Shown in pieces: positions 25,036-33,215 of a DNA stretch of 64,000 nt. Every line of letters starts with the position of its first letter. Within the stretch, counting starts at the first letter, position 1. The stretch is from Actinacidiphila cocklensis. Its GTDB lineage: Bacteria > Actinomycetota > Actinomycetes > Streptomycetales > Streptomycetaceae. The notes below the pieces were generated by a model. The model saw only the letters and a program-made list of their open reading frames with translations, made no database searches and was not told the DNA's origin. Location: positions 1-64,000 of the forward strand of contig NZ_CAJSLV010000044.1 of assembly GCF_907177275.1 (NCBI RefSeq), given 5' to 3'. The position numbers and the translations under genes were made by a program.

Positions 25036-25548
25036 TCAGCGCACCCAGCCGGTGAAGCTCTGCCCGAGGTTCTGGGCCTTCTCCGGCTGGTGCGGCCGGG
25101 CGCCGCCGTCGACCGCGGCCGACACGGCCCGCACCAGCCACGCGTTGACCGACAGCCCCTCGCGGGCCGCGGCCTCCTCGGCGCGGGCCTTGAGGTGCGC
25201 CGGCAGGCGCAGGTTGACGCGGGCGGTGCCGCTCTCGTCGGCGTCGGCCGGTGGCCTCGGCGCTTCGGCGGGCGCGTCCGGCTGCGCGGTGGCGCCGCCC
25301 GTGAGGGGCGGCAGCATCACCACGAAGTCCGGGTCGAGCCCGCGCAGCCGGACGTCGACCGAGCCGGGGGCGAGTTCGCGGGTGATCTCGTCCGTGGCGG
25401 CGGACAGCACGTTGAGCATGACCAGCCGGGTCGCCGACTCCAGGGGGGCGGTGAGCCTCTCGGCCAGCTCGCGGGCTTCGTCGCCGCCGGCTTCCGCGGC
25501 CACCGCGAGTTCACGGCGGAGAGTGTCGACATACGGGGTGAGGTCCAT
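25036..25548 (-). CDS. Ribbon-helix-helix (HicB-like) regulator
   Basis: A 170-residue protein. The C-terminal section (TARVNLRLPAHLKARAEEAAAREGLSVNAWLVRAVSAAV) is a ribbon-helix-helix DNA-binding module; the N-terminal 110 residues form a separate alpha-rich domain. It is annotated HicB-like in similar genomes, but no HicA toxin gene is present. ATG 25548 is chosen because the repeats upstream look like operator sites, not coding. It heads the DUF4097/ABC operon and probably represses it. Confidence 0.72.
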   Translation of the reverse strand: MDLTPYVDTLRRELAVAAEAGGDEARELAERLTAPLESATRLVMLNVLSAATDEITRELAPGSVDVRLRGLDPDFVVMLPPLTGGATAQPDAPAEAPRPPADADESGTARVNLRLPAHLKARAEEAAAREGLSVNAWLVRAVSAAVDGGARPHQPEKAQNLGQSFTGWVR

Positions 25549-25558
25549 GACGCCATCA

Positions 25559-25724
25559 TGGCACCACAATGGCACCACGCGCAAGCCCGTATGACACCAC
25601 TCCTGCACCAGCAGGCGCCACAGCGCTCTGACCTGCACAAACACCCTGGCACCAGAGGTGCCCGTCGTGGCACCACGCCCGCGCCGACGCCTCCTGGCAC
25701 CCGAGGTGGCACCGCGTGGTGCCA
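25559..25724. promoter_or_regulatory. Array of TGGCACCA sites upstream of the RHH gene
   Basis: Exact TGGCACCA at 25559-25566, 25570-25577, 25647-25654 and 25668-25675; the inverted form TGGTGCCA at 25717-25724; one-mismatch forms at 25592-25599, 25695-25702 and 25707-25714. Several start-to-start distances (11, 22, 55, 21 nt) are near whole helical turns. Ribbon-helix-helix proteins bind such short repeated sites cooperatively, so this is a likely autoregulatory operator. Confidence 0.72.
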
Positions 25725-25742
25725 TCCCGGCGCCATGCGGCA

Positions 25743-26573
25743 TCAGGTCTGCGCCGGCTCCCCGCACCACAGGGCCAGCCGGTGCCGTGCCCCCCGGGTG
25801 CCGCGGTGGTCCTCGCCGAGCGTCCGCGCCATGTCGGCCGCCAGGCTCGCGTACGCCGCCAGGGCGCCGGCCACGTCACCGCCCTCCGCCCGCATGCCGG
25901 CCAGGGTGAGCCGGGTGACCAGCGTGACGTCGTGGTCGGCGCCCCGCTCCCGCGCCCGCCTCACGAGCAGCCGCTCGTACGCCTCCACGGCGCCGACCTC
26001 GTCCCCCTGGTTCCACCGCACCTGGGCCAGGTTCCGCAGGACGGCGGTGTCGTGCGGCTCCCCGATGAGCACCTCCCCCAGGGCCGGCCCCTCCAGCTCG
26101 CTCATCCTGGGCGGCGGCGGGGCCGCCCACGCCGTCCTCGCGCGCCAGTGGGCGAGGTTGCGCCGGACCCACGGGAGGCGCGGGTGGTCCGCGCCGAGCA
26201 CCCGCACCATGTCCGCCGCCAGGCCCTCGTACGCCGCCGCGGCGCCGCCCACGTCACCGGCCTCCGCCCGCACCGCGGCCAGGGCCAGGCGGGTGTCCAG
26301 GACCAGCGGATGGTCCGCCCCCCACGCTGCCGCCCGTACGGCGACCAGCTGCTCGTACGGCTCCACGGCGCCGGACGCCTTCCAGTTCCGCCGCCGCCAC
26401 ACCGCCGTGATCCGCAGCTTGCGGGCGTCCTCGTCCTGCTCCTCCTCGCACCACAGCCGGTCCCTGGCCGTCATCACGCGCCAGGGGTTCCGCTTCAGCT
26501 CCCGCCCGACGTCCCGGCTGTCGTTGACCACCGCGACGCCGATCGCCACCCACCGCGTCCACCTCATACGCAC
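25743..26573 (-). CDS. Tetratricopeptide-repeat protein
   Basis: A 276-residue protein with at least four kinesin-light-chain-type TPR units, each with an AxYExLxAxxxRxLGADHPxT-like pattern. The last unit is the best preserved. A short hydrophobic N-terminus (WVAIGVAVV) may anchor it. Similar units occur in actinobacterial signalling proteins as protein-protein interaction modules, without enzymatic activity. It ends just before the TGGCACCA array. Partner unknown. Confidence 0.65.
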   Translation of the reverse strand: MRMRWTRWVAIGVAVVNDSRDVGRELKRNPWRVMTARDRLWCEEEQDEDARKLRITAVWRRRNWKASGAVEPYEQLVAVRAAAWGADHPLVLDTRLALAAVRAEAGDVGGAAAAYEGLAADMVRVLGADHPRLPWVRRNLAHWRARTAWAAPPPPRMSELEGPALGEVLIGEPHDTAVLRNLAQVRWNQGDEVGAVEAYERLLVRRARERGADHDVTLVTRLTLAGMRAEGGDVAGALAAYASLAADMARTLGEDHRGTRGARHRLALWCGEPAQT

Positions 26574-26679
26574 CCCCGCGTATCGCCAGGCCCTTACGCG
26601 GCATTGTGCGCCGCCGCCCCGCGGATGCGAAGGGGCCGTCCCGGCCCGGCGCGGACGTGCCGTCAGCCCGCCCGTCGGG

Positions 26680-26964
26680 TCAGCAGAACCAGCCGTTCTG
26701 CACCCACCCGTGGCGGTTGATGTCGCCGTAGGCGAAGCCGTACACCCACGAGCCGTTCACCTGCTCGACCAGGAAGGTCTGGCCCTGGTAGAGCGTGCCC
26801 ATCCAGGCGCCGACCGGTTCGGTGCGGACGTAGAGGTCCTGGGCGCAGACGGTCTCCCGAACGCCGACCGTGCCGTTGGCGGCTCCCGCCGGGGCGGCGG
26901 CGGTCAGGAGGGCGGCGGCGGCCAGGAGGGCGGCGCCTGCGCCCGTCGTTGCGGTTCGCAGCAC
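26680..26964 (-). CDS. Small secreted SH3-like protein
   Basis: A 94-residue protein with a signal peptide ending in AAPAGA and a mature part with VCAQDLYVRTEPVGAWMGTLYQGQTFLV and WVYGFAYGDI, a bacterial SH3-type pattern. Two Cys remain in the mature part (VCAQ and the final Cys), able to form one disulfide. GTG 26964 after GGGAG is chosen because it starts directly at the signal peptide. It pairs with the similar protein at 27018. Confidence 0.62.
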   Translation of the reverse strand: MLRTATTGAGAALLAAAALLTAAAPAGAANGTVGVRETVCAQDLYVRTEPVGAWMGTLYQGQTFLVEQVNGSWVYGFAYGDINRHGWVQNGWFC

Positions 26965-27017
26965 AGTGGACTCCCGCTGCTCGAAGGGGTGTTGGGGGGC
27001 GGGCGGCACGCGGGGCG

Positions 27018-27335
27018 TCACCAGGAGTCGTAGCCGCCGATGCACTCGATCCGCAGATAGCCCCAGTCGTTGGGGCCGTAGTCGAAGCTGGCGGCCCAGC
27101 CGTTGTAGACGGGGTGCGAACCGGGGGTGTGGCCGATCTTGTCCCCGTAGGGCAGCGTGCGCAGCAGCCCGGACGGGCCGCTCGCGCTGTCGTAGTTGGC
27201 GTAGAAGCTGGCGCTCTGGCAGACCACGACGGCGTGCTCGGGCGGCACGGCGGCCGCCGCCGAGGGCAGCAGGGCGCTCGCGGCGGGCAGGGCCAGCAGG
27301 CAGCCGGCGATGAGCGTACGACGGCGTCGCGTCAT
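27018..27335 (-). CDS. Small secreted SH3-like protein
   Basis: A 105-residue protein with a signal peptide (MTRRRRTLIAGCLLALPAAS) and a short mature domain with ASFYANYDSASGPSGLLRTLPYGDKIG and two Cys, similar in outline to the protein at 26680. ATG 27335 starts at the basic signal-peptide head. The two genes lie head to tail 53 nt apart and may be cotranscribed. Possibly cell-wall associated; no enzyme motif. Confidence 0.62.
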   Translation of the reverse strand: MTRRRRTLIAGCLLALPAASALLPSAAAAVPPEHAVVVCQSASFYANYDSASGPSGLLRTLPYGDKIGHTPGSHPVYNGWAASFDYGPNDWGYLRIECIGGYDSW

Positions 27336-27555
27336 GTCACGTCCAGGGGTGAGGGGTGTGCCGGACGATGCGGAAGTGCCGGATGCTGCGCCCACCACTC
27401 TAGATTCTTGACCGGACCCTGACAATAGTCGAGCGCCGGCCGCAGGATGTCCCGCAGCCGGCGCCGGGCCGGGTCGACCCGGCCGTGACCCTCCGGGCGG
27501 AGATCGACGCTTGGCGCTGCCCCCGCTGAGCGGCGGCCGGGCCGCCGCTCAGGCG

Positions 27556-27927
27556 TCAGGGGAGCAGGGAGACCTGGTAGTGCGTGATGTACCAGCCGTC
27601 CGCCAGGCGCTTGACCAGCAGGCTGAGGTTGACCGTCAGCGGGTCGCGGTCGGTGAAGGCGAACTCGACGCTCTGGTAGCCGAGTACGAGGTCGTCGGCG
27701 AGCCGGCGGGTCTCCAGGATGCGGTACTGCGCGGTCATCCCCAGCGGCTGGGAGGCGTAGTAGGCGGCGACGCCCTCCCGTCCGACGGTGAAGGGGTGCA
27801 GCCCCTGGAAGATCGCGTCCTCGGTGAACCGGGCGGCGACCCGCTCCGGCTCGTGCGCGTCGACCGCTGCCTTCCACTCGTCGAGGACGCCGCGCAGGAC
27901 CGCTGCGTTGTCCGTCGTGCTGCTCAT
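27556..27927 (-). CDS. SgcJ/EcaC-type NTF2-like protein
   Basis: A 123-residue NTF2-fold protein: an N-terminal helix (LRGVLDEWKAAVDAHEPERVAARFTEDAIFQG), then beta strands ending with DGWYITHYQVSLLP. The pattern fits the SgcJ/EcaC oxidoreductase-like family, whose members act as small enzymes or binding proteins. It lies 206 nt downstream of the SDR gene on the same strand and may belong to its regulon. Confidence 0.7.
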   Translation of the reverse strand: MSSTTDNAAVLRGVLDEWKAAVDAHEPERVAARFTEDAIFQGLHPFTVGREGVAAYYASQPLGMTAQYRILETRRLADDLVLGYQSVEFAFTDRDPLTVNLSLLVKRLADGWYITHYQVSLLP

Positions 27928-28133
27928 CGGGCTCTCCTGTGGGTGGGACGGAACGTGGTCAGTGGAGGGCGGCGGCCGCGGCGCCGAGCCCGCGGTGGGG
28001 GCTCGGCGACGCCGGTGCCGCGTGCCGCTCCGGTGGCGACGGCGGCCCTCCGGGCGAGGTCCATGGCCGGATTATCCCGTTACGGGTCCCGGCCGGCGCG
28101 CCTGGCGGCGGGCGCGTCGCGCGGTGCGGCGGA

Positions 28134-28847
28134 TCAGTGGCCGGCGCTCATCCCGCCGTCGACGTGCAGGATCTCGCCGGTGACGAACGGCGCGTTCTCC
28201 AGGTAGATCACCGCTTCTGCGATGTCGCTCGTCTCGCCCATCCGGCCGACCGGGTGCAGCGCGGCGAGGAAGCCGTAGGTCTCCTCGGCGTGCATCGGGG
28301 TCTTGATGGTGCCGGGCGACACGGCGTTGGCGCGGATGCCGCGGGTGGCGTACTCGATGGCGAGGGACTTCGTGGCCGACTGCAGGCCGCCCTTGGTCAG
28401 GGAGGCGAGGACGGACGGCACGTTGGAGTCGGCGTTGTCGACCAGGCTGGTGGTGATGTTGACGATGTGGCCGCCGCCCTGGGCGAGCATCTGCTCGATC
28501 GCCAGCTGGGTGAGGCGGAAGAAGCCGCCCAGGTTGATCCCGGTCACGGCCGCGAAGTCGTCCTGGGTGTAATCGGTGAAGGGCTTCGCGACGAAGACGC
28601 CCGCGTTGTTGACCAGCGTGTCGACCCGGCCGAACCGCTCGACGGCCGCGGCGATGACGCGGTCGGCGGTGGCGGGGTCGGCGATGTCGCCCTGCACGGT
28701 CGCGACAGCGGGGTCGTCGGAGGGCCCGATGGTCCGCGAGGTGGCGACGACGGCGTAGCCGAGCTTGCGGTAGGCGTCGACGATGCCGGCGCCGAGGCCC
28801 TGGGACGCTCCGGTGACGACGGCGACCTTCTGGTTCTGGGTGCTCAT
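28134..28847 (-). CDS. SDR-family oxidoreductase lacking the usual catalytic Tyr
   Basis: A 237-residue short-chain dehydrogenase fold with TGASQGLG (cofactor loop) and LVNNAG. In the active-site stretch NVPSVLASLTKGGL the lysine of YxxxK is present, but the residue four before it is Ala. I recall related proteins sharing this feature, so it may be a subfamily trait and not a mutation. Activity may differ from a classical dehydrogenase. Its promoter region has the palindrome shared with the TetR gene at 31669. Confidence 0.78.
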   Translation of the reverse strand: MSTQNQKVAVVTGASQGLGAGIVDAYRKLGYAVVATSRTIGPSDDPAVATVQGDIADPATADRVIAAAVERFGRVDTLVNNAGVFVAKPFTDYTQDDFAAVTGINLGGFFRLTQLAIEQMLAQGGGHIVNITTSLVDNADSNVPSVLASLTKGGLQSATKSLAIEYATRGIRANAVSPGTIKTPMHAEETYGFLAALHPVGRMGETSDIAEAVIYLENAPFVTGEILHVDGGMSAGH

Positions 28848-28899
28848 TGGTGGCTCTCCTCGGTGCGGTGGAGTGGTTGGTCGTTGCGCCTCCGGTCAC

Positions 28900-28917
28900 T
28901 AGCCGACCGGTCGACTA
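28900..28917. promoter_or_regulatory. TetR operator copy 1, upstream of the SDR gene
   Basis: TAGCCGACCGGTCGACTA is an 18-bp palindrome with one mismatched pair. Its CGACCGGTCGACTA portion recurs exactly 3.4 kb away at 32303-32316, next to the TetR start. It lies about 53 bp upstream of the SDR start codon. Confidence 0.7.
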
Positions 28918-29022
28918 TTTGAACGTAAGCGACTCGCCCGAGGAAGGCAACCGACAACAGGGGGTGGGCTCCGACCTGTCTCCTCCCAGCTGGGAGGTAC
29001 GGCCTCGCAGGGCGTCCCGCGG

Positions 29023-29946
29023 CTACCGCCGGTGCGGGTCGCCGTCCGGCAGCCAGGCGTCCGGGCCGTCGAGGCCGAGGTCGGCGACGCCGCCGCAGAG
29101 GGCGTCGGCCGCCGCCAGCACCCCGGCCCGCACCTCGTCGCGGCGCCGGACGAGGGACCAGGTCCAGTACACCTCGGGCACGACGACGGGCCGCATGACC
29201 AGGTCGGCCGGCAGCGGAGCGGTCTGGCCCTTGGGCGAGTTGAGGACCGGGCGGCCGCTGCGGCGGACGTGGTCGAAGAACGCGGCGCCGGTGATGCCCC
29301 CGTCGGAGACGCGCAGCGCCCGCGCCCCGGTGGCCCGGGCCAGCTCGGCGGCGAAGGCGTTCCACGACGACCAGGAGATGGTGTCGTCGTCGAGGAGGAC
29401 CACGGTGTCCTCGGCGCGCACCTCGCCCGTGTCGTCGCCGGTGCTCACGGCGTGGAGCCGGTCCGCGCCCAGGAGCCCGGCGTGCAGGCCGTGCCGCTCC
29501 AGGTCCTCCTCGCGCACCCAGCACACTGCGAGGTCCAGGCTCCCGTCGGCGACCCGGGCGGCCTGCGTGTGCGAGGGGGCGACCCACGCGTCGAGGATGA
29601 GCTGCGCCACCCCCGAGGTGCGGGCGGCCACGTCCGCGGGAAGCCAGTTGACGTAGCCGAGGCGCACCGGTTCCGAGCCGGACAGCCGGCCGGCCCGCTT
29701 CTGCAGCTCGTCGGCCCGCCCCAGCAGGTCGCGGACGTTCGGGAGCAGGGCGGCACCGGCGGGGGTGAGGGACACCGAGCGGCGGTCGCGGTCGAACAGC
29801 CGCACCCCGAGGTCGCGTTCGAGCGCCTTGATCTGCTGCGACAGCGAAGGACCCGCGATCAGGAGCCGCGCGGCGGCCCGGCCGAAATTGAGTTCCTCGG
29901 CGACCGCGACGAAGTACCTCAGCTGGCGCAGCTCCACGACCGCCAT
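29023..29946 (-). CDS. LysR-family transcription regulator
   Basis: A 307-residue LysR regulator with the N-terminal winged helix (LRQLRYFVAVAEELNFGRAAARLLIAGPSLSQQIKALERDLGVRLFDR) and a C-terminal effector domain from about residue 90. ATG 29946 precedes the helix-turn-helix directly. It diverges from the MIase-like and MFS genes, which it probably controls. Inducer unknown. Confidence 0.83.
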   Translation of the reverse strand: MAVVELRQLRYFVAVAEELNFGRAAARLLIAGPSLSQQIKALERDLGVRLFDRDRRSVSLTPAGAALLPNVRDLLGRADELQKRAGRLSGSEPVRLGYVNWLPADVAARTSGVAQLILDAWVAPSHTQAARVADGSLDLAVCWVREEDLERHGLHAGLLGADRLHAVSTGDDTGEVRAEDTVVLLDDDTISWSSWNAFAAELARATGARALRVSDGGITGAAFFDHVRRSGRPVLNSPKGQTAPLPADLVMRPVVVPEVYWTWSLVRRRDEVRAGVLAAADALCGGVADLGLDGPDAWLPDGDPHRR

Positions 29947-30117
29947 GCTACGTGCGGCTGGGAGGCGGCGCCTACCAGCAGCGAGGAAGCAGGACATGGC
30001 ACCGGCGCCCGCGGCGGCACATCATGCAGGAAGGGGCGGCCGCCCGCCGGCGGCGCCTGCTTCACCCCTCCACGGCGTTCCGGCATCCGCCGGCGCCCCA
30101 CCGAACGGAGCAAGGCC

Positions 30118-30420
30118 ATGCGCGACTTCCTGGTGGAGATCACCACCACCATCCCCGAGGGCACCAGCCAGGAGGAGGTCGACCGGCGGCGCGCGGCCGA
30201 ATCCGTCCGCGCCCGGGAGCTGGCCGCCTCCGGCCACCTGTACCGGCTGTGGCGGCCGGTCGGCGAGCTGCGCAGCGTCGGCATCTGGCGGGCGGCCGAC
30301 GAGGAGGAGCTGCACCGGGAGGTCCTCGGCACCCTTCCGCTGCGCCCCTGGATGACGCCCGCCGTCACCCCGCTGGAGTCCCACCCCAACGACCCGGGCA
30401 AGGCCGGCGCCGAGGCGTGA
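30118..30420 (+). CDS. Muconolactone-isomerase-like protein
   Basis: A 100-residue protein (MRDFLVEITTTIPEGTSQEEVDRRRAAESVRARELAASGHL..LWR) with the small alpha/beta-barrel layout of muconolactone delta-isomerase (CatC). No catechol-pathway genes are nearby, so a true CatC role is doubtful. The stop overlaps the next gene by 4 nt, implying coupling with the transporter. Confidence 0.75.
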   Translation: MRDFLVEITTTIPEGTSQEEVDRRRAAESVRARELAASGHLYRLWRPVGELRSVGIWRAADEEELHREVLGTLPLRPWMTPAVTPLESHPNDPGKAGAEA

Positions 30421-31640
30421 CCAGGTCGCCCTGGGGCCATGTCGCCCAGGCGGCCGCCGCGCTCGCCGCCGGCATGGGCGTCGGGCGCTTCGTCTACACC
30501 CCGATCCTCCCCCTCATGCACGCGCAGGCGGGGCTGTCCGCGGGCGCCGGCGCGAACCTGGCGACCGGCAACTACGCCGGCTACCTCGCCGGCGCGCTCG
30601 CCGGCATCCTCGCCCCGTCACTGGTGCGCTCGCGCGCCCTGCTGCGCGGCTGCCTGGTCGTGCTGACCGCGAGCCTGGCGGCCATGCCCGCCACCCACAG
30701 CACCACCGTGTGGGTCGCGCTGCGGCTGCTCGCCGGGGTCGCCAGCGCCCTGGTCTTCGTCATCGTGGCCAGCTCCCTGCTCAGCCGGCTCCGCGAGCAC
30801 CCCGCCCACCTGTCCGGCTGGGCCTTCGGCGGGGTCGGCGGCGGCATCGCGCTGTCCGGGCTGCTGGTCCTCGTCCTGCGCTCGAACGCCGGCTGGCGGG
30901 CCGCGTGGTGGGCGTCCGCCGCGCTGTGCGCGCTGCTCGCGGCCGTCTCCTGGAACCTGCGGACCGAGGACGCCCCCGCACCCGCCGGCGCCGCCCCCGC
31001 CCCGCCGCCGCGGCCGCGCACCCACCGCTGGTTCGGCGCCCTCTTCGCCAGCTACACCCTCGAAGGCATCGGCTACATCGTGGCCGGCACCTTCCTCGTC
31101 GCCGCGATCGGGCAGGGCTCCCCCGGCTGGGCCGGCAGCGGCGCCTGGGTCGTGGTCGGCCTGGCCGCGGTGCCGTCCGCGGCGCTGTGGGCGCGGCTGG
31201 GGCGCCGCTGGTCCCGGCCCGGCCTGCTGCTCACCGCCCTGGTCGTACAGGCCGTGGGCATCGCCCTGCCCGCCCTCGCCGGCGGGATCGGCGCCGCCCT
31301 CGTCTCCGCGGTGCTGTTCGGCGCGACCTTCATCGGCGTCAGCACCCTCGCCCTCGCCACGGGTGCCCATCTGCGGTTTCCGCGTTCCGTGGCGCTGCTG
31401 ACCGCCGGATACTCCGTCGGCCAGATCCTCGGCCCGCTCGCCGTCACCCCGCTGCTCCACCACGGCTACCACCAGGCGCTGCTCCTGGCCGCCGCCGTGG
31501 TGCTGGCCGCGGCGGCGGCCGCCGCCCTGCTGCGGGTGGGCTTCCCGCACGCGACGGTCGTGGTGCACCGCGCGGCCGCCCGCACCGCTCAGGGGCCGCG
31601 GCCCGCACCGGTGGACACGGCCGCCGGCTCGCAGAGCTGA
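30417..31640 (+). CDS. YbfB/YjiJ-type MFS transporter
   Basis: A 407-residue protein with about 12 membrane segments. The start (GMGVGRFVYTPILPLM) is the YbfB/YjiJ-family signature. GTG 30417 overlaps the MIase-like stop. With the LysR gene opposite, it looks like a regulated uptake or efflux system for a small aromatic or acid. Substrate unknown. Confidence 0.82.
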   Translation: MTRSPWGHVAQAAAALAAGMGVGRFVYTPILPLMHAQAGLSAGAGANLATGNYAGYLAGALAGILAPSLVRSRALLRGCLVVLTASLAAMPATHSTTVWVALRLLAGVASALVFVIVASSLLSRLREHPAHLSGWAFGGVGGGIALSGLLVLVLRSNAGWRAAWWASAALCALLAAVSWNLRTEDAPAPAGAAPAPPPRPRTHRWFGALFASYTLEGIGYIVAGTFLVAAIGQGSPGWAGSGAWVVVGLAAVPSAALWARLGRRWSRPGLLLTALVVQAVGIALPALAGGIGAALVSAVLFGATFIGVSTLALATGAHLRFPRSVALLTAGYSVGQILGPLAVTPLLHHGYHQALLLAAAVVLAAAAAAALLRVGFPHATVVVHRAAARTAQGPRPAPVDTAAGSQS

Positions 31641-31649
31641 CCCCTGGCG

Positions 31650-31690
31650 GCGCGGTGGCCTGCGGGTTTCAGCCGCCGGCCACCGCGCCC
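31650..31690. terminator. Bidirectional terminator between MFS and TetR genes
   Basis: GGCGCGGTGGCC (31650-31661) and GGCCACCGCGCC (31679-31690) are perfect 12-bp arms with a 17-nt loop. The right arm lies inside the last codons of the convergent TetR gene. Confidence 0.7.
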
Positions 31691-32289
31691 TGCGGTGCGC
31701 GCGCGCCGAGCAGTGCCAGGCAGTTGGCCCACAGGGGGCTGAGCTGCTGGGGGCTGTTGTAGAGCTTCGCGAACAGCACCTGCCCCTCCAGCTGGGCCAC
31801 CACCGACCGGGCGGCCTCCCGCGGGTCCGCGACGGTGACCTCGCCGCGCGCGAGGGCCTCGGTGACGACCGCCTCGACCATGTCGACCTGCGCCTCGAAG
31901 ATCTGCTGGAGGCGCGCGCGGATGGCCTCGGTCTGGTTGCTCATCTCCAGGCTGAGGTTCCCGAACATGCAGCCGGCCACGGTGCCGCAGCTCTGCTGCC
32001 CGGCCTGCTGGCCCGCCTGCGTCTCCTCGAACAGCAGCCGCAGCCGCAGCAGCGGTTCCGCGTCGCCGCCGAGGACGCCCGACCAGGCGGCCTTCTGCGC
32101 GGCCCAGTGCTCGTCGAGCACGGCCAGCGCGAGTACCTCCTTGGAGGCGTAGAAGTAGTAGAAGCTGCCCTTGGGCACGCCGGCCGCCTTGCAGATGTCG
32201 GCCACGCCCAGGGCGGAGTAGCCACGCAGCTCGATGAGCGACTGCGCGGCGTCGAGGATCTTCTTCCCGGCGTCACTGGTCCGTCCCAT
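31669..32289 (-). CDS. TetR-family repressor
   Basis: A 206-residue TetR repressor with the helix-turn-helix GYSALGVADICKAAGVPKGSFYYFYASKEVLALAVL and a C-terminal ligand domain carrying CGTVAGCMFGN, typical of the AcuR/YxaF-like branch. Its start lies 13 nt from a palindrome that also occurs before the SDR gene, so it likely represses itself and that gene. Confidence 0.85.
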   Translation of the reverse strand: MGRTSDAGKKILDAAQSLIELRGYSALGVADICKAAGVPKGSFYYFYASKEVLALAVLDEHWAAQKAAWSGVLGGDAEPLLRLRLLFEETQAGQQAGQQSCGTVAGCMFGNLSLEMSNQTEAIRARLQQIFEAQVDMVEAVVTEALARGEVTVADPREAARSVVAQLEGQVLFAKLYNSPQQLSPLWANCLALLGARAPQGAVAGG

Positions 32290-32298
32290 GCGAATCAG

Positions 32299-32316
32299 TT
32301 TACGACCGGTCGACTA
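32299..32316. promoter_or_regulatory. TetR operator copy 2, at the TetR start
   Basis: Core palindrome CGACCGGTCG at 32303-32312 followed by ACTA. It shares 14 consecutive bases with the site at 28904-28917, adjacent to the TetR start codon, as expected for autorepression. Confidence 0.7.
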
Positions 32317-32362
32317 CATGCGTCGTGAAACAGCCGGCCGGCCTCTCCCCCGACGGAACCGG

Positions 32363-32413
32363 TTGACTTTCCCAGTGGGAAAGTGAGACGCTCACTTTCC
32401 AACCAGGAAAGTG
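32363..32413 (+). promoter_or_regulatory. Tandem palindromes over a promoter
   Basis: TTGACT (32363-32368) is a good -35. ACTTTCCCAGTGGGAAAGT (32366-32384) is a 19-bp palindrome overlapping it, and a second palindrome at 32393-32413 has arms CACTTTCC and GGAAAGTG. The two share the half-site ACTTTCC. They lie just before the membrane protein and winged-helix genes, so autoregulation by the latter is likely. Confidence 0.65.
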
Positions 32414-32423
32414 AGGTGTGGCC

Positions 32424-32888
32424 ATGGACGGCATCGCTCCGGAAGAAGCGCTCACCGCCCTCGACGCGGCCGACCGTGCCCGGCGCCAGGTGACCGAGGA
32501 GGTCGGCCTGCCGCGCGGCTATTGGTGGGCCATGGCGGCCGGCTGGCTCGTGCTGGGCGGGCTCGGCAGCGAGGCGCCGTCATGGGTCGCGGGGATGGCG
32601 ACCGCGACCTTCGGTGCGGCGCACGCGGCACTCGCGTCGCGCCTGCTCGACGGGCGCAGGCGCACCGGCCGGCTGCAGGTCAGCAGGGCGGTCGCCGGCC
32701 ACCGCGTCCCGCTGGTCGTGGTCGGCATGCTGGTCGGACTCGTCGCCGTCACGGTCGGTGCGGCGCTCGCGCTCGACGCGGACGGCGCCGACCACGCCGC
32801 CCTGTGGGCGGCCGTGCTGGTCGCGGCGATCGTGGGATTCGGCGGACCGGACATCCTGCGCGTACTGCGCCGCTGGGCGCGGGCATGA
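32424..32888 (+). CDS. Membrane protein paired with a winged-helix regulator
   Basis: A 154-residue protein with four hydrophobic segments: about residues 30-45, 48-62, 88-108 and 115-132. ATG 32424 lies 7 nt after GTGAGG; GTG 32418 is too close to it. The stop overlaps the regulator start. This two-gene layout is common in actinobacteria, but I know no function. Confidence 0.65.
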   Translation: MDGIAPEEALTALDAADRARRQVTEEVGLPRGYWWAMAAGWLVLGGLGSEAPSWVAGMATATFGAAHAALASRLLDGRRRTGRLQVSRAVAGHRVPLVVVGMLVGLVAVTVGAALALDADGADHAALWAAVLVAAIVGFGGPDILRVLRRWARA

Positions 32889-33199
32889 CCGAGCCGCGGT
32901 TCGACGAGCTGATCCACCCCAGCACCCGCCTGTCGCTGGTGGCGACGCTCACGGCGGCCGACTGGGCCGAGTTCGGCTACCTCAAGGAACAGCTGGGGCT
33001 GTCCGACTCGGCACTGTCCAAGCAGCTCACGACGCTTGAGGAGGCCGGCTACGTCACCACGGAGCGGCGCCTGAGCGGCACGCGCAGGAAGGTCCGCGCC
33101 CGCCTGACGGACGCCGGCCGCGACGCGTTCGACGGCCACATCGCGGCCCTTCAGGAGATCATCACCGAGGCCGGCGCCGCCCGCAGGAGCGAGGGCTGA
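32885..33199 (+). CDS. Winged-helix (HTH_34-type) regulator
   Basis: A 104-residue single-domain regulator: DELIHPSTRLSLVATLTAADWAEFGYLKEQLGLSDSALSKQLTTLEEAGYVTTERR is the winged helix with a MarR-like recognition helix. ATG 32885 overlaps the membrane-protein stop. It probably binds the ACTTTCC palindromes upstream of the pair. Confidence 0.78.
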   Translation: MTEPRFDELIHPSTRLSLVATLTAADWAEFGYLKEQLGLSDSALSKQLTTLEEAGYVTTERRLSGTRRKVRARLTDAGRDAFDGHIAALQEIITEAGAARRSEG

Positions 33200-33215
33200 C
33201 GGGCCGGCCGCCCGG

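Noticed and set aside
25036..25548. HicAB toxin-antitoxin system
   Set aside because: No HicA-size toxin gene lies on either side; the downstream genes are DUF4097 and ABC transporter genes.
25559..25724. Coding extension of the RHH gene across the repeats
   Set aside because: Open in frame, but translation gives low-complexity His/Cys/Gly sequence and the repeats look like protein-binding sites.
30118..30420. Catechol-degradation catC
   Set aside because: The fold fits muconolactone isomerase but catA and catB are absent; it sits with a transporter and LysR instead.
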